A DNA stretch of 64,000 nucleotides from JAGQWW01 sp041392845 (GCA_041392845.1 JAWKLG010000009.1:124001-188000), one strand, 5' to 3'. Positions 37,095 to 46,441 are shown, counted from the stretch's first letter. Numbers and translations are program-made. The notes: generated by a model from the sequence alone, not told the origin.

Positions 37095-37304
37095 TTATTC
37101 GTCTTTAGAAAATTCTAAAATATCACCCGGCTGGCAATCCAATACTTCACAAATTTTCTCTAAAGTACTAAATCTAATGGCCTTTGCTTTTCCTGTCTTT
37201 AGAATAGAAAGATTCGACAAAGTCAGACCCACCTTTTCAGAAAGCTCATTCAAAGACATCTTCCGCTTTGCCATCATAACGTCTAAATTTACAATAATTG
37301 CCAT
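37095..37304 (-). CDS. XRE-family helix-turn-helix regulator (YozG-like)
   Basis: This 69-residue protein is essentially one Cro/C1-type HTH: AKRKMSLNELSEKVGLTLSN, LSILKTGKAKAIRFSTL, EKICEVLDCQPGDILEF. The NLSILKTGKAKAIRFSTLEKI stretch is the recognition and C-terminal helix region of YozG-like regulators. Its start is 3 bp past the DUF2975 stop, a standard pair in Firmicutes and Bacteroidota. It probably binds the palindrome at 37882-37906 upstream of the DUF2975 gene and regulates its own operon. Confidence 0.9.
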   Translation of the reverse strand: MAIIVNLDVMMAKRKMSLNELSEKVGLTLSNLSILKTGKAKAIRFSTLEKICEVLDCQPGDILEFSKDE

Positions 37305-37307
37305 GGT

Positions 37308-37844
37308 TCAAATTGTTAATTCATTTTCATTTTGAATGTCCACTCCTTTTTTAAAAATGGTCGCAATAATATAAATCACTGCTCCCATTACAATAAAGGC
37401 TTGACTGTCTACCCAAAACTGGTTTAAACCATCAGTGGCATAACCATGATTCATTAAGTTTTTAGTTACTTGTCGGGCAACTAAACTCAACATTCCTATG
37501 GACAGAGTGAAATAGCTGATTTGTAAAATTTGATTTGAAACCAAAGTGTTGAATGGCTTGGTTAAATCCATTTTGTGCAATAGCATAACAACCAGGTAAA
37601 ACAAATAGGCTTTTAAAATTGAAATGGATAAAACAAAGCTGTACATGCCAAAAAAAGCCCATTTGCTCTCCTTATACATTTCTGTCAAGTCCAAATTTTG
37701 ATAAAGGTTGTGGACAAATTCAGGCTTGAAAAGACTGAAGAAAAAATTTACAATCAGACCACCGGACTCAATGCACAAGCCTACAAAGATGATCCAGGCA
37801 ACAACCTGTAAGCCTTTAAAGATAAAATCGTTTCCTTTTGACAT
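37308..37844 (-). CDS. DUF2975 family membrane protein
   Basis: This 178-residue integral membrane protein has four hydrophobic segments (VVAWIIFVGLCIESGGLIVN, SFVLSISILKAYLFYLVV, ISYFTLSIGMLSLVARQV, FIVMGAVIYIIATIFKKG), a typical DUF2975 layout. A conserved DLTKPFNTLVSNQI lies in the loop after helix 2. It is first in a two-gene operon with the XRE regulator. A promoter with a TATATTTG -7 element lies about 26 bp upstream. The pair is of unknown function, possibly membrane-stress or differentiation control. Confidence 0.85.
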   Translation of the reverse strand: MSKGNDFIFKGLQVVAWIIFVGLCIESGGLIVNFFFSLFKPEFVHNLYQNLDLTEMYKESKWAFFGMYSFVLSISILKAYLFYLVVMLLHKMDLTKPFNTLVSNQILQISYFTLSIGMLSLVARQVTKNLMNHGYATDGLNQFWVDSQAFIVMGAVIYIIATIFKKGVDIQNENELTI

Positions 37845-38277
37845 ATTTTATAGTATTAAAATGATGCCACAAATATAAATGTTATTTATTGAAAAACAAT
37901 AAATAATTATTGATGGTAGGAATATATTTTTTGAAATTCGTAATGAAGTGGTTTTGAATATTTGATTTTAGGGAAGGCTAAAGCAAGTTTGAAGAAGTTC
38001 TGCTGCTAAGGATTCCCATAGGCAATTTGAGAAGTTTTAGTTAAGCTATTCGACATTCCCTTTTCGTTTTTAAAGGCCACGTAAATCGTAAACCGTAAAT
38101 TACTCAATACCAGTTGAAAAGCTCCTCCACCTGTTATTCAACTTGTAATATGGGAAATTCCCATCTAGAAACTAAATGGCAATCGCTTTTTCTGGTTTGG
38201 ATGGGCTCAATCGAGTTTTAGTTAAGACCTAGATACTATTATGGTTAGAGAATTTAAACAATTTGTTCTAATTGGTT
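37845..38277. repeat. Intergenic stretch with heptamer element copy 5 and conserved flank
   Basis: Besides the promoter at 37870-37906, these 433 bp hold CTATTCG, ACATTCC, CTTTTCG, a 13-nt linker and three CGTAAAY units at 38046-38100. The conserved flank (38104-38176) matches that after copy 3, including the GGGAAATTCCC palindrome at 38152-38162 and AGAAACTAA. The region 37910-38040 is AT-rich with nothing recognised. Confidence 0.75.
37870..37906 (-). promoter_or_regulatory. Promoter and palindromic operator of the DUF2975-XRE operon
   Basis: On the minus strand a TATATTTG (-7 type, consensus TAnnTTTG) lies at 37870-37877 with TTG exactly 19 bp upstream at 37897-37899. The -33 region is covered by a perfect 10-bp inverted repeat, TTATTTATTG / CAATAAATAA with a 5-nt loop, at 37882-37906. 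A repressor bound here would block sigma contact. The XRE protein encoded by the same operon is the natural candidate. Confidence 0.75.
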
Positions 38278-38697
38278 TTATTTCCAGTATTTTAGAAATA
38301 AAACTAAAAAGAACCCAATTATTACTACTATTCCGATAATCCGATTAAATATCAAGTCATACCTCTTACTCGGTAAAACATGGTCAGGGTATTTCAAATC
38401 CCAATTTCCAGAATTTGAAAATTTTAAAAGCATAATCGGTGTAACTGGAATTCTGGTAACCCTTTTATTCGGAGGAGCAAAAAAGATTCCACCAAGATTT
38501 TGTCCTTCTTCCCAAAAATGAAAATACCAGAGGAACTTGGATATATCTACATCAAACTTATCGGAATAATTTACTATCAATTCCTCAAAATCATCTCCAT
38601 CTATACCGAGTTCCAATTGAATATCTGATTCCGGATGAACCTCGCGTACTCCGGTTTGCTTCTTGACAAATTCCAGTATTTCTTGAAGCGTTGGCAT
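38278..38697 (-). CDS. DUF1493 family protein with C-terminal membrane anchor
   Basis: This 139-residue protein has the DUF1493 pattern: ILEFVKKQTGVREVHPESDIQLELGIDGDDFEELI followed by YSDKFDVDISKFLWYFHF. The acyl-carrier-like helix with GIDGDDFEEL is the family landmark, although no phosphopantetheine Ser is present. A single hydrophobic segment at the C-terminus (IIGIVVIIGFFLVLFLKYW) would anchor it to the membrane. Function unknown. The gene is followed by 82 bp of AT-rich spacer before the broken gene at 38780. Confidence 0.8.
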   Translation of the reverse strand: MPTLQEILEFVKKQTGVREVHPESDIQLELGIDGDDFEELIVNYSDKFDVDISKFLWYFHFWEEGQNLGGIFFAPPNKRVTRIPVTPIMLLKFSNSGNWDLKYPDHVLPSKRYDLIFNRIIGIVVIIGFFLVLFLKYWK

Positions 38698-38779
38698 TAG
38701 TTGATTCTGAAATTGGTTTTATAAAGTAATTATAGCAGTGGTTACTGCAATCACCATTAAATCTTTTTTAGTCTTTTAT

Positions 38780-39243
38780 TTATTTCGGTTTGGTTCTGAA
38801 TTCAATCCAGATCGTCAGTACATTTTTAGCATCTTTTATTGCAATTTCACTAGTGGAGTTGACTATTGAAACTGATAAATCATCTGTTAACTTTATATAT
38901 ATGCTGGATTTGGATTAGTCAATGTTGTTCTGGATTTGGAATTGACCAGTTCTTTGTCTCGGACATAGCAATTTCCTACAGCATAATACGGAATCATGTC
39001 TAAATGATTGTCATTATAGTCGTGAGGCATTAATTCATCCATTCCTTGCCCAACCGCTTTTGTTAGGTCTATTCCCATTTCTTTATCAAGACCCTCTAAT
39101 GCTTTTTGAAGGTTTGGAATGTTATTTACAAAATGAATGCAATTAGGACAATCACAAACAAATCCTTTTTGGCTCTCATAGAATTTTTCAGTTGATTCAA
39201 TATCAATTTCAAGTTTTATATGTCCAAAGTTTATTGTTTTCAT
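38780..39243 (-). pseudogene. Hypothetical CxCxxC protein, C-terminal frameshift
   Basis: The frame starts at the ATG at 39243 (MKTINFGHIKLEIDIE; upstream AGGAAAA is a plausible ribosome site, better than the ATG at 39285). It holds FVCDCPNCIHFVNNI, a CxCxxC pair that could bind metal or form a disulfide. Conserved-looking helical segments LEGLDKEMGIDLTKAVG and YNDNHLDMIPYYAVGNCYV follow. A frameshift inside an AT repeat near 38900 truncates it. The other frame continues DDLSVSIVNSTSEIAIKD and NVLTIWIEFRTKPK to a stop at 38780. I do not recognise the family. Confidence 0.55.
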
Positions 39244-39297
39244 ATAGATTTTTCCTATGGTTCTTTTTCCTTCAATGACTTTCAAGTCAATGCAGGC

Positions 39298-40044
39298 TTA
39301 TTCATTCACAAACATGGTTTTTTCCTCCGTATCATGTGCGTTTAGGTAAACAACTCCACCTTTTTCAAAACCTAATTGGTTGAGTTTATTATTTACATCC
39401 TTCAAGAGTAATGCTTCATGAAGGTTTATCGCCACAATTGAATAAGCAGTACTTCTAATTTTTTGAATAATATCTGGTTCAAATTCAAATTCCCATGCAA
39501 TTTCTTCAAAATCCTCATTTAAAATATTTTTGAAAACATCTAATAATTCAAAATCGATGGAATAATCACAAGCATATCCGCCATCTTCAAAATTTTGATA
39601 TTTAGGCTCTTCTAAAACAACTTCAAAATTCGGCTCCTTGAAGGCAATGCCCGAAAATCTTGGATCAGCGTCGAATTCAAAAAATAGCCCGTTGAAGGAT
39701 TTGTATTCTTCTTTTAATTTAAACTTTTTTAGACTTTCCAATATTTGCTCTGCAATTGAAGCAGAAAAGGACCTTGATTTCAATTGGTTAAGTTCTACAA
39801 TAATTTTTGATATGGTTTTATCCATCTTGTTTTCACTTCTTTCCAAAATGGAAAGAGATTCATTGTGAAGTGATTTCAAAACATTGTTGTTGTGATTCTT
39901 GGCCCATTCTTCTTCTACTTGGGCAGTATCATCTATTAATTCTTTGATATAAAGTTCTATGCTCTTTCTAATTGTTGAGTCCTTTAAATAGAGTAAGTTC
40001 TCCTCAACAAGTTTTTTGTAATGATTTAAAATTTTTGAGTTCAT
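39298..40044 (-). CDS. Hypothetical protein
   Basis: This 248-residue soluble protein has a long helical first half (KDSTIRKSIELYIKELIDD, MDKTISKIIVELNQLKSRS). A beta-rich central part follows (FFEFDADPRFSGIAFKEPNFE, GGYACDYSIDFELLDVFK). It is acidic throughout. I see no recognised domain. It lies immediately upstream of the CxCxxC gene, so the two are probably co-expressed. Confidence 0.5.
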   Translation of the reverse strand: MNSKILNHYKKLVEENLLYLKDSTIRKSIELYIKELIDDTAQVEEEWAKNHNNNVLKSLHNESLSILERSENKMDKTISKIIVELNQLKSRSFSASIAEQILESLKKFKLKEEYKSFNGLFFEFDADPRFSGIAFKEPNFEVVLEEPKYQNFEDGGYACDYSIDFELLDVFKNILNEDFEEIAWEFEFEPDIIQKIRSTAYSIVAINLHEALLLKDVNNKLNQLGFEKGGVVYLNAHDTEEKTMFVNE

Positions 40045-40129
40045 TTATTTCAATTTAGTTTTTTTAATGCAAGTGGTATTAAATTCTTATGCTAGCATTG
40101 GCAGTTTTTCTATGTTCACAGCAAAAATT

Positions 40130-40618
40130 TCATTCCCCATCATTTTCCATAGATTTCAATAATCTCAAACCAACTTTTGCAATTCCGCTGTCTGGAAATT
40201 CGTCCAGTGTTTTTTGGTAATATTCCATAGCTAATTTACCATTTCCAATTTGACCATAACAAAAAGCTACATTGTTCAATGCCATTTCCTTGTACGAGAT
40301 TTTTCCGGAACTTAAGAGTGTAAGAAACCTGTATTTATCTATCCATTCATTCTGCTTGAAGAATTGGTAACTTTTTTCAAAATGAGGAATGGCGTCCTTA
40401 AAATTTTCCTTCCTAACCATTTGCATACCTTTTCTGTGTTCCTTTGATATTGTTCTCCTCAAAAGTTGAGCAATTACCCAATAGGAAATCGCTCCAAAAA
40501 TTATATAGTTAGATTCATCAATTTGATACCAAAGGAAAAGTAATATTCCTATTATCAAAAATTGAGCGATTAATGAAAACCAGGCAATTTGGCCGAAAAC
40601 TGGAATTTTTGAACTCAT
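40130..40618 (-). CDS. Membrane-anchored TPR protein
   Basis: This 162-residue protein has two N-terminal transmembrane segments (IAWFSLIAQFLIIGILLFLW, YIIFGAISYWVIAQLLRR). Two TPR-like helix pairs follow: ENFKDAIPHFEKSYQFFKQ and MALNNVAFCYGQIGNGKLAM, with YYQKTLDEFPDSGIAKVGL. It should display a small protein-interaction surface in the cytoplasm. It is convergent with nothing and lies 85 bp upstream of the hypothetical gene at 39298. Confidence 0.7.
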   Translation of the reverse strand: MSSKIPVFGQIAWFSLIAQFLIIGILLFLWYQIDESNYIIFGAISYWVIAQLLRRTISKEHRKGMQMVRKENFKDAIPHFEKSYQFFKQNEWIDKYRFLTLLSSGKISYKEMALNNVAFCYGQIGNGKLAMEYYQKTLDEFPDSGIAKVGLRLLKSMENDGE

Positions 40619-40993
40619 TTTTTTAATTGTAATAGTTTAACATTTAATGGGAAAATAAAATTCGTAAACCTAGGCCTTCATTGGTCAATTTTGTGCAAGC
40701 AAAATACAGAATAAATGGTTCTCATTAATTAAAGACTGTCAGGGGAGAAGGATTTGTGAAAATGAACTGTTGATAGAGCGTCAACTAAATCTTTTCTATT
40801 TAGGTGAGCGATCCCCTTATCAGAGTTCCCTTTTTAAATTTTGAGAACTGTATTTCCTAATATATTTAGTGCTTTATAACCTCATGGAAATTATTTGAAT
40901 CGAACAGGGAGCATATCCAAACTACTTGTCATTAATGTTTGGTTGTCAAGCCACTTTACTTACCTATTTCTCCTTGATTTCATCTTATAGATT
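40619..40993. other. Gene-free intergenic stretch
   Basis: These 375 bp contain no recognisable gene, promoter or repeat family member. Short minus-strand fragments such as QPNIND hint at nothing specific. The sequence is AT-rich without strong hairpins. Confidence 0.4.
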
Positions 40994-42598
40994 TTACTTC
41001 CCTTTTAATCCAATCAAAGAAATTAATCCATCGGAAAGTGTTCCACGCCAGTTCACATAATTATGTCCGCCCTTAAATTCCTGATAATTGACCTCATATC
41101 CTTTTGCTTTCAATATATCCCTGAATTGTCTGTTCATTCCAAGCATGGAAGCACCTGCATCGTAAAGTCCGACATCCAGATAGAATTTAATGGGTAATCT
41201 TTCGCTTTTCATAAATGCTCCTATGAGTTTACCATCATCCTCCGGATAAATCCAATGGTTCTCATTTTCTGTTCCTTTTATCCAATATGAACCGGATTGC
41301 GAAAGGACATTTCCTACAACTTCTGAATGATTAAATGCAATGAAACTAGCCGCAAAACCTCCTCTGCTGGAGCCTGCTAAAATTACTTTATCTGGCCTAG
41401 AATGAATGTTGTAATTGTCGCGCATCCATGGCACAAGTTCAGTCGCTACGAAATCTCCAAATTGTTCGCTTATCAAATCTTTGCTGCGCTTTCCCATTGA
41501 CCATACCAAAACAGTGATTGTAGGAGGAATTTTCTTATCAAAGATTAGGTTGTCAAGTATAGTTGGAGTAGGTATCCTCGACCTTTGATTGGGTCTTGCT
41601 CCATAGGCTTCACCATCAAAGATTATTAATAAGTTATGAGGCTTTTTTGCATCATAATTTGAAGGTGTATGAATGGAGATTTTTCTCTCTTCATTCAAAA
41701 TTCCACTTTTTATGGATGTTGGATACAATGTGCCCTTAGGTACATTCGCTCGTTCTATAATGTAAGTTTGTTTTGGGGCATTTGGCATCTCAACTGTACC
41801 ATCGTAAGCATGCTGTACATTTCTGGATTCAATTTCATTGTTTGGACCTGCTTGGTTTAAATTGAAATAATTGAATCCATAATTGAAACGAGCTTCTTTT
41901 GGGACCTTTTGAGTAACAAAATGAAGCCTTGTATTAGGCAACCGCTGAAAACGCAATCCCAAAAAATCCGGACCACCGCTTAGCATCACATACTCAGTAT
42001 TTTCATAAGGAATGCAAAAGTAGGTGACCAACATCTCTTTATCATTTCCTTCAATTGGTTCGATAATATGCCTGTCGGTTTGTTGGGCAATAAAAGTATT
42101 TATGGCATTGGTATCAGTTAAAGAAGATTCCCATAAATTGAATAAAGTCTCTGTAGGAAGTTCTTTTTTTGTAATTCGAATGGTATTGTCAGCTAAACTC
42201 AAGATTTCTTGAATTTTTAAGGTGTAGGTTCCTTTTTTGACGTTTTTTGGAGAAGCTTGAATTACAAATTTATATTCTCCGGATTCTGTTGCAGTAATAT
42301 CAATGGGTTCAACTCCCGTAGTACCATGATGGTTGTTAATTTGTTGAAGAAGGTCACCATTTGATTTATATACTTCGATTACGAGATCTATATCTTTTTC
42401 AAGAACTTCTCCAACCACTGCCATTCCGTTGCCTAATTGAACAGTATACGTGTGTTTGTCGAATCCAGAAATAGACCTTTCTATGGTTTGTCTTTCAAAC
42501 ATTTCCTTTACATGGTCATTTTGAGCTGAAATTGGAGCATTGCAAATTGAAACAATTAAAAGGGAGAGAAAAAGTGAAAGGTTATAAGGATTGAGCAT
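40994..42598 (-). CDS. Enterochelin esterase-like alpha/beta hydrolase with N-terminal domain
   Basis: From an ATG at 42598 (MLNPYNLSLFLSLLIVSICNA, a signal peptide ending APISAQ) the protein is about 534 residues. A pre-peptidase-like beta domain (about 20-130: TYTVQLGNGMAVVGEVLEKD) is followed by an N-terminal esterase beta-domain and then an esterase D/Fes-like catalytic domain. That domain has RKISIHTPSNYD, NLLIIFDGEAYG, a nucleophile Ser in LAGSSRGGF, an acidic YLDVGLYDAG and His in FKGGHNYVNW. Ferri-siderophore or feruloyl ester hydrolysis is possible. An upstream ATG at 42670 would give a longer N-terminus without a normal signal. Confidence 0.82.
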   Translation of the reverse strand: MLNPYNLSLFLSLLIVSICNAPISAQNDHVKEMFERQTIERSISGFDKHTYTVQLGNGMAVVGEVLEKDIDLVIEVYKSNGDLLQQINNHHGTTGVEPIDITATESGEYKFVIQASPKNVKKGTYTLKIQEILSLADNTIRITKKELPTETLFNLWESSLTDTNAINTFIAQQTDRHIIEPIEGNDKEMLVTYFCIPYENTEYVMLSGGPDFLGLRFQRLPNTRLHFVTQKVPKEARFNYGFNYFNLNQAGPNNEIESRNVQHAYDGTVEMPNAPKQTYIIERANVPKGTLYPTSIKSGILNEERKISIHTPSNYDAKKPHNLLIIFDGEAYGARPNQRSRIPTPTILDNLIFDKKIPPTITVLVWSMGKRSKDLISEQFGDFVATELVPWMRDNYNIHSRPDKVILAGSSRGGFAASFIAFNHSEVVGNVLSQSGSYWIKGTENENHWIYPEDDGKLIGAFMKSERLPIKFYLDVGLYDAGASMLGMNRQFRDILKAKGYEVNYQEFKGGHNYVNWRGTLSDGLISLIGLKGK

Positions 42599-42699
42599 TT
42601 GAAATATTTCTTTATTGGATAGGATACCTTGAAGGTTAAGTTTAATCATTAGGGAAAATAAGAATTTCAAAGCCGGTGGCTTGCTATAGATTTGTTACC

Positions 42700-43215
42700 T
42701 CAAGGTAGGTCATTCCAATCAATTTCAGTGTTATCTAATAAGGCTTGCAAATAATTTCGGTCGCTGCTAATAAGAATTCCATAATCGGTCGCTGAAGGAA
42801 TGTCCAACTCAAACAGATAATCACACTCATTTTTTAGTAACTCATATCGTTGGTTCCCTTTAATTTTTTCTAAATCCAGGTAGTAGGGTGGGATTTTGTT
42901 CATTTGAATCATTTCAATACCTCCTTTCCAATTGGGAAGAAGATTTTTGAATTCGCTTGTCTCCATAATAAAGTCATACCGGACAGTTTTTGCTAGAATT
43001 TTTTTGTTTTCAATTTTCGGGACAACAGGAAGGTCAAACTCATGCCATTCTGAATAGGAACCTGGCATGTGATTATGTACCCAAACGTATTTGTAGTCTT
43101 CATCAAGCAGATGTACAACTATTTTTACAGTTGCGAAATCAAGGACAATTCTAAAACGACCAGGTGCCGTTTCACAAATATTATTTACGTTCTCTTGGAG
43201 CGTGATTTCTTTCAT
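42700..43215 (-). CDS. Hypothetical protein
   Basis: This 171-residue soluble protein has mixed beta and helix: RFRIVLDFATVKIVVHLLDED, VWVHNHMPGSYSEWHEFDLPV, NWKGGIEMIQMNKIPPYYLDL. No signal peptide and no known motif. It sits alone between the esterase and a broken propeller gene. Confidence 0.45.
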   Translation of the reverse strand: MKEITLQENVNNICETAPGRFRIVLDFATVKIVVHLLDEDYKYVWVHNHMPGSYSEWHEFDLPVVPKIENKKILAKTVRYDFIMETSEFKNLLPNWKGGIEMIQMNKIPPYYLDLEKIKGNQRYELLKNECDYLFELDIPSATDYGILISSDRNYLQALLDNTEIDWNDLP

Positions 43216-43292
43216 TTAAGATGGCTTCTAACTGTGACACATAATTTTTAGACATTTCCCAAATTCCTCGTTTTTGACCTCTGTATTACTTT

Positions 43293-44354
43293 TTAAAACT
43301 GCCTGTCAAATGACTTTCCATTAAATTTAAAACACTCCCATTGGTCATTATGAACTAAACTCGTCCATGTTGTCTTTATAAATCGTATGTGCGAATTGAT
43401 TCTCCTGTCCCATTAGGTCTCTATAATTCTTCATCCTTGTTCCATCATATTTCCAAATACCTGTATCCCTATCACTAAACCAAATATTTCCATCGCCATC
43501 TTCCTCTATTGCAAAAAATGTTCAAGGGTACCGGTAGCGATTTGTCTCCCTTTCTTTACTTGAAGGATGTATCAATTTATTTACTTCGGAAAAATTAATA
43601 ATGGAATCAAAATTTTCCTTAGCAATACTCCTATGCCATTAAGTTCCCAATCCAAAGTCGGCCTTTCGAATCTTCCAGAATGCTTCTGATATGGAGCGGT
43701 TCGGAATCAATATCAAGGCCAAGCGTGGCATCATTGATAATGGTAAATTCATCTCCATTGTATCCAAATACACCTGCGTAAGTTCCAATCCATAATTTAT
43801 CGTTTTTCCTTCGGACATGCATGTTACGGAGTATAAATTGTTCGATTTATGACCGGAGGGTTTGGAAAGGCTAAATAGTACAATTTTTGACCGTCATACC
43901 TGTACACACCCTCCTTTCTTCCTGCACCATACCAAAGGTCATTGCTAGATTTTGCCCAGTTATTTTGTAATGCTATATTTTCATTTGCTGTATGGTTGGT
44001 GATGCTTACTCCAATATAACTACAAATTCCATTTGATGTTTCTATCCAAATTTTACCGAGCTATCCTCCTTTATGGAACGAATTTGATTATTGGGTAATC
44101 CCTCATCAGTTGTAAATACTTTGATGATTGTCCTTCAAAACAGCTACTCCTTCTTGACGACTTCCATACCAAAATTTCCTTTGCTATCTTGGAAAATTGC
44201 ATTTATTCCGGAGGTGAATTTTATGCTGTCCTTGGATGACTCATTTATCAATCCTGACTGTGCAAATCTCCTTTGGTCTGAATTTCTTTTCGATGCAAGA
44301 AAAGTTCAGTGTCAATATGAATATTAGGTAAACTGCAATTATTATGTTGTTCAT
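43293..44354 (-). pseudogene. Second two-component-regulator propeller lipoprotein, heavily frameshifted
   Basis: The ATG at 44354 starts MNNIIIAVYLIFILTLNFSC, a lipoprotein signal. Blade sequences then appear in changing frames: KFTSGINAIFQDSKGN, WYGSRQEGVAVLKD, GLPNNQIRSIKEDS, LWYGAGRKEGVYRYD, LWIGTYAGVFGYNGDEF, GRLWIGNLM, NIWFSDRDTGIWKYDG. The end is ECFKFNGKSFDRQF, stop 43293. At least six indels are needed over about 1060 bp. It is a paralogue of the gene at 35817-36873 and, like it, shows no kinase domain. Confidence 0.7.
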
Positions 44355-44476
44355 TTTGAGCTGTTCTTGGAGAATGAATACCAGATTTTGCTATATACAA
44401 TCAAAGCGGAAAGAAACATTCAATATGAAACCAATCTTACGCCTACTTCCTCCTTCTAATTATCTTTTCTATTCTG

Positions 44477-45456
44477 TTATTTATAATTTCTGACAAGTTC
44501 CAATAATACATTTTGATCGGTGGTGCTGTAAAAAGCAACCACTACCGTATCAAGGTCTTTATAGTGTATTTGGCAAAACTCTGATAGCCGGGCACCAACC
44601 GGCGATGTTCCATATTATTTATAAATGGAGCTATATATTTCTTGTTCCCCTTCGTCAAATACAGATCCATCATTCAACGCCCTGAGAAAGTGCCTACATC
44701 TTCTGCTGTGCATGCATACCATGGTCGCTTTCCTTAAATCGTGCGGATAACCCATGATAACCACTCATCACATCATCAATATTCACCTCGCTTAAAGAAC
44801 GGTAGGTATGATTTAGGTTTAGCGGATTTAAAATTGCTTCCCGGATAAATTGAAAATTATCATAGCCCAATTCATTATCCATTATCTTGCTGATCAAGAG
44901 GTAATTTGTATTGCAATATTCATAGTCGGCATCGGGTTCAAAGTTGGCGGGTTTGTCCAAAATCAATGCCAGGCTTTCTTCAAAAGTAGTGGTTGGTGCT
45001 GCCCAAAATCGGGTGCATCCGTAAAATTTGGGATGCCGCTTCTATGTTGGATCATGAGCCTCAGGGTGATTTTATCCAACATTTTTCAATTCTGCCAATG
45101 AGTTCCGGCAAATAATCAGCAATGGTTTTGTCCAGAGAAAGCCTTCCATCACTTACCAATTTGGTGACAGCTACGGCATCAAGCATAGCTTACTGATGTC
45201 GCAATTTTAAATAAGGCCTGAGGTTTGGCTGGTATCCTGATTCACGATTGTGCCATCCTGCAGCATAATATTGAGGTGGACTTCCTGGGTTGATTCACAT
45301 AGACAATCATACCTCAAATCCATGACTGATGGCTTCATCTAATTGTTCCTGAACAGTGTCCGGTAAAGGAAGGATCCAGGCCTTTACCAGAAGCCAGGGC
45401 ACGAAAAATAAGGACACTATTGTTCCTGCATGAGCAATAAAATCCTTACAATCCAT
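44477..45456 (-). pseudogene. Serine hydrolase (beta-lactamase class C-like), frameshifted
   Basis: Starting at an ATG at 45456 (MDCKDFIAHAGTIVSLFFV), frames change several times while a recognisable enzyme continues. Segments are PDTVQEQLDEAISHGFEV, MIVYVNQPG, LDAVAVTKLVSDGRLSLDK, ITLRLMIQHRSGIPNFTDAPDF and FEPDADYEYCNTNYLLISK. The last contains the YxN motif as Y-C-N. Then come LNHTYRSLSEVNID and AEDVGTFLRALNDGSVFD, finishing TDQNVLLELVRNYK, stop 44477. The SxxK region near 45190 is distorted by an indel (FKIAT-S). The protein would have been about 325 residues. Confidence 0.7.
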
Positions 45457-45487
45457 TTTGCTTTTTTATTTTTTATCATTTTTATTT

Positions 45488-46098
45488 TCAGAAAGGCATA
45501 TTCGGCTTGCCTTTTTTAATTGGTTTTGAATATTCAATTAATTCCTCCACATAATGAAAGTCTCCTGATCTTGAACGAGTTTTATGAAATTTTTTCATCA
45601 CTGTTACATACAACCAATTTCGGTTTCATCTGCATCGTATCCTCTTGAATTGGTGGTTTTTCCGGTGTATTTAATCGTATAGGCCATAAAGGTTCCGGCC
45701 TCAACTGTTTCTTCCTTGTAAGACAGGACCTCGCATCCTGACTTTGATTTCCGGTAGTACCATCTTGACTGGTCCAACTGTTTTCAAATTTCCACTTTTT
45801 ACCCGCTTAAGCGGCCAGTCATATTTAGGGAGTATTGCTTTTCTCCGGTTTAACAATATCTTCAAGAGGAATGGTATCCTTTCCAATTATACCCAGTCCA
45901 CTTGAAGTACGCACTATTGCTCTGGTATCTGTTCCATCTGAGCTACACTTTCCTTCGGAAGTTACTCCTTTATATTTCCAGACCCACTTCTCCAACCCGA
46001 TAATCTTCTATTGTCGGTTGGCTCGTAATCTCAGATTTTTCTGAAGTACAGGCTGCTAAGGATGATAGTAATAACAGGCTTATTATATGAATTTTCAT
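45488..46098 (-). pseudogene. Hypothetical lipoprotein, frameshifted
   Basis: The start at 46098 (MKIHIISLLLLSSLAAC, Cys 17) gives a lipoprotein signal. Further segments in changing frames are WVWKYKGVTSEGKCSSDGTD, AIVRTSSGLGIIGKDTIPLE, PKYDWPLKRVKSGNLK, EVLSYKEETVEAGTFMAYT, then HKTRSRSGDFHYVEELIEY and a stop at 45488. About 205 residues in total. The family is not recognised; Bacteroidota have many such small lipoproteins. Confidence 0.55.
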
Positions 46099-46386
46099 TT
46101 TAAAATGATTTGAATTTTTTGAATGTGTTTGTGGTCTTTTTTCACTTTTGAAAGACCATCTCAACGGAAAGGCTCATGCAATGCCAGCAAAATATGGAAT
46201 AAAAAGGTTTCTGGGAAATAAAGTAGGAGAGTGTTGCAGGTTTGAGATGTTGAGATTTCCATTTGGGTGAGAAGAAGGCTATAATGCTTGTATAGGTTCA
46301 CATGGTTGATACCATACCTTAATTTATCTTTATTTGAGCAAGGTTCCCATGACCAATTATTGGGGAAATACCAAAAGAAAATTAAT

Positions 46387-46432
46387 AGAAGGTACAATTG
46401 AGCAAATGAAAGAACACCTCCTTGTACCTTCT
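46387..46432 (-). terminator. Inverted repeat after the T9SS gene
   Basis: The 11-bp arms AGAAGGTACAA (46387-46397) and TTGTACCTTCT (46422-46432) match perfectly with a 24-nt loop. It lies 10 bp past the stop of the T9SS cargo gene. No T tract follows, so termination is plausible but not certain. The rest of the gene-free interval 46099-46386 shows nothing I can name. Confidence 0.45.
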
Positions 46433-46441
46433 ATCAACGAA

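Noticed and set aside
46161..46397. 78-residue minus-strand open frame downstream of the T9SS gene
   Set aside because: Composition is not protein-like, there is no start context, and it overlaps the inverted repeat after the T9SS gene.
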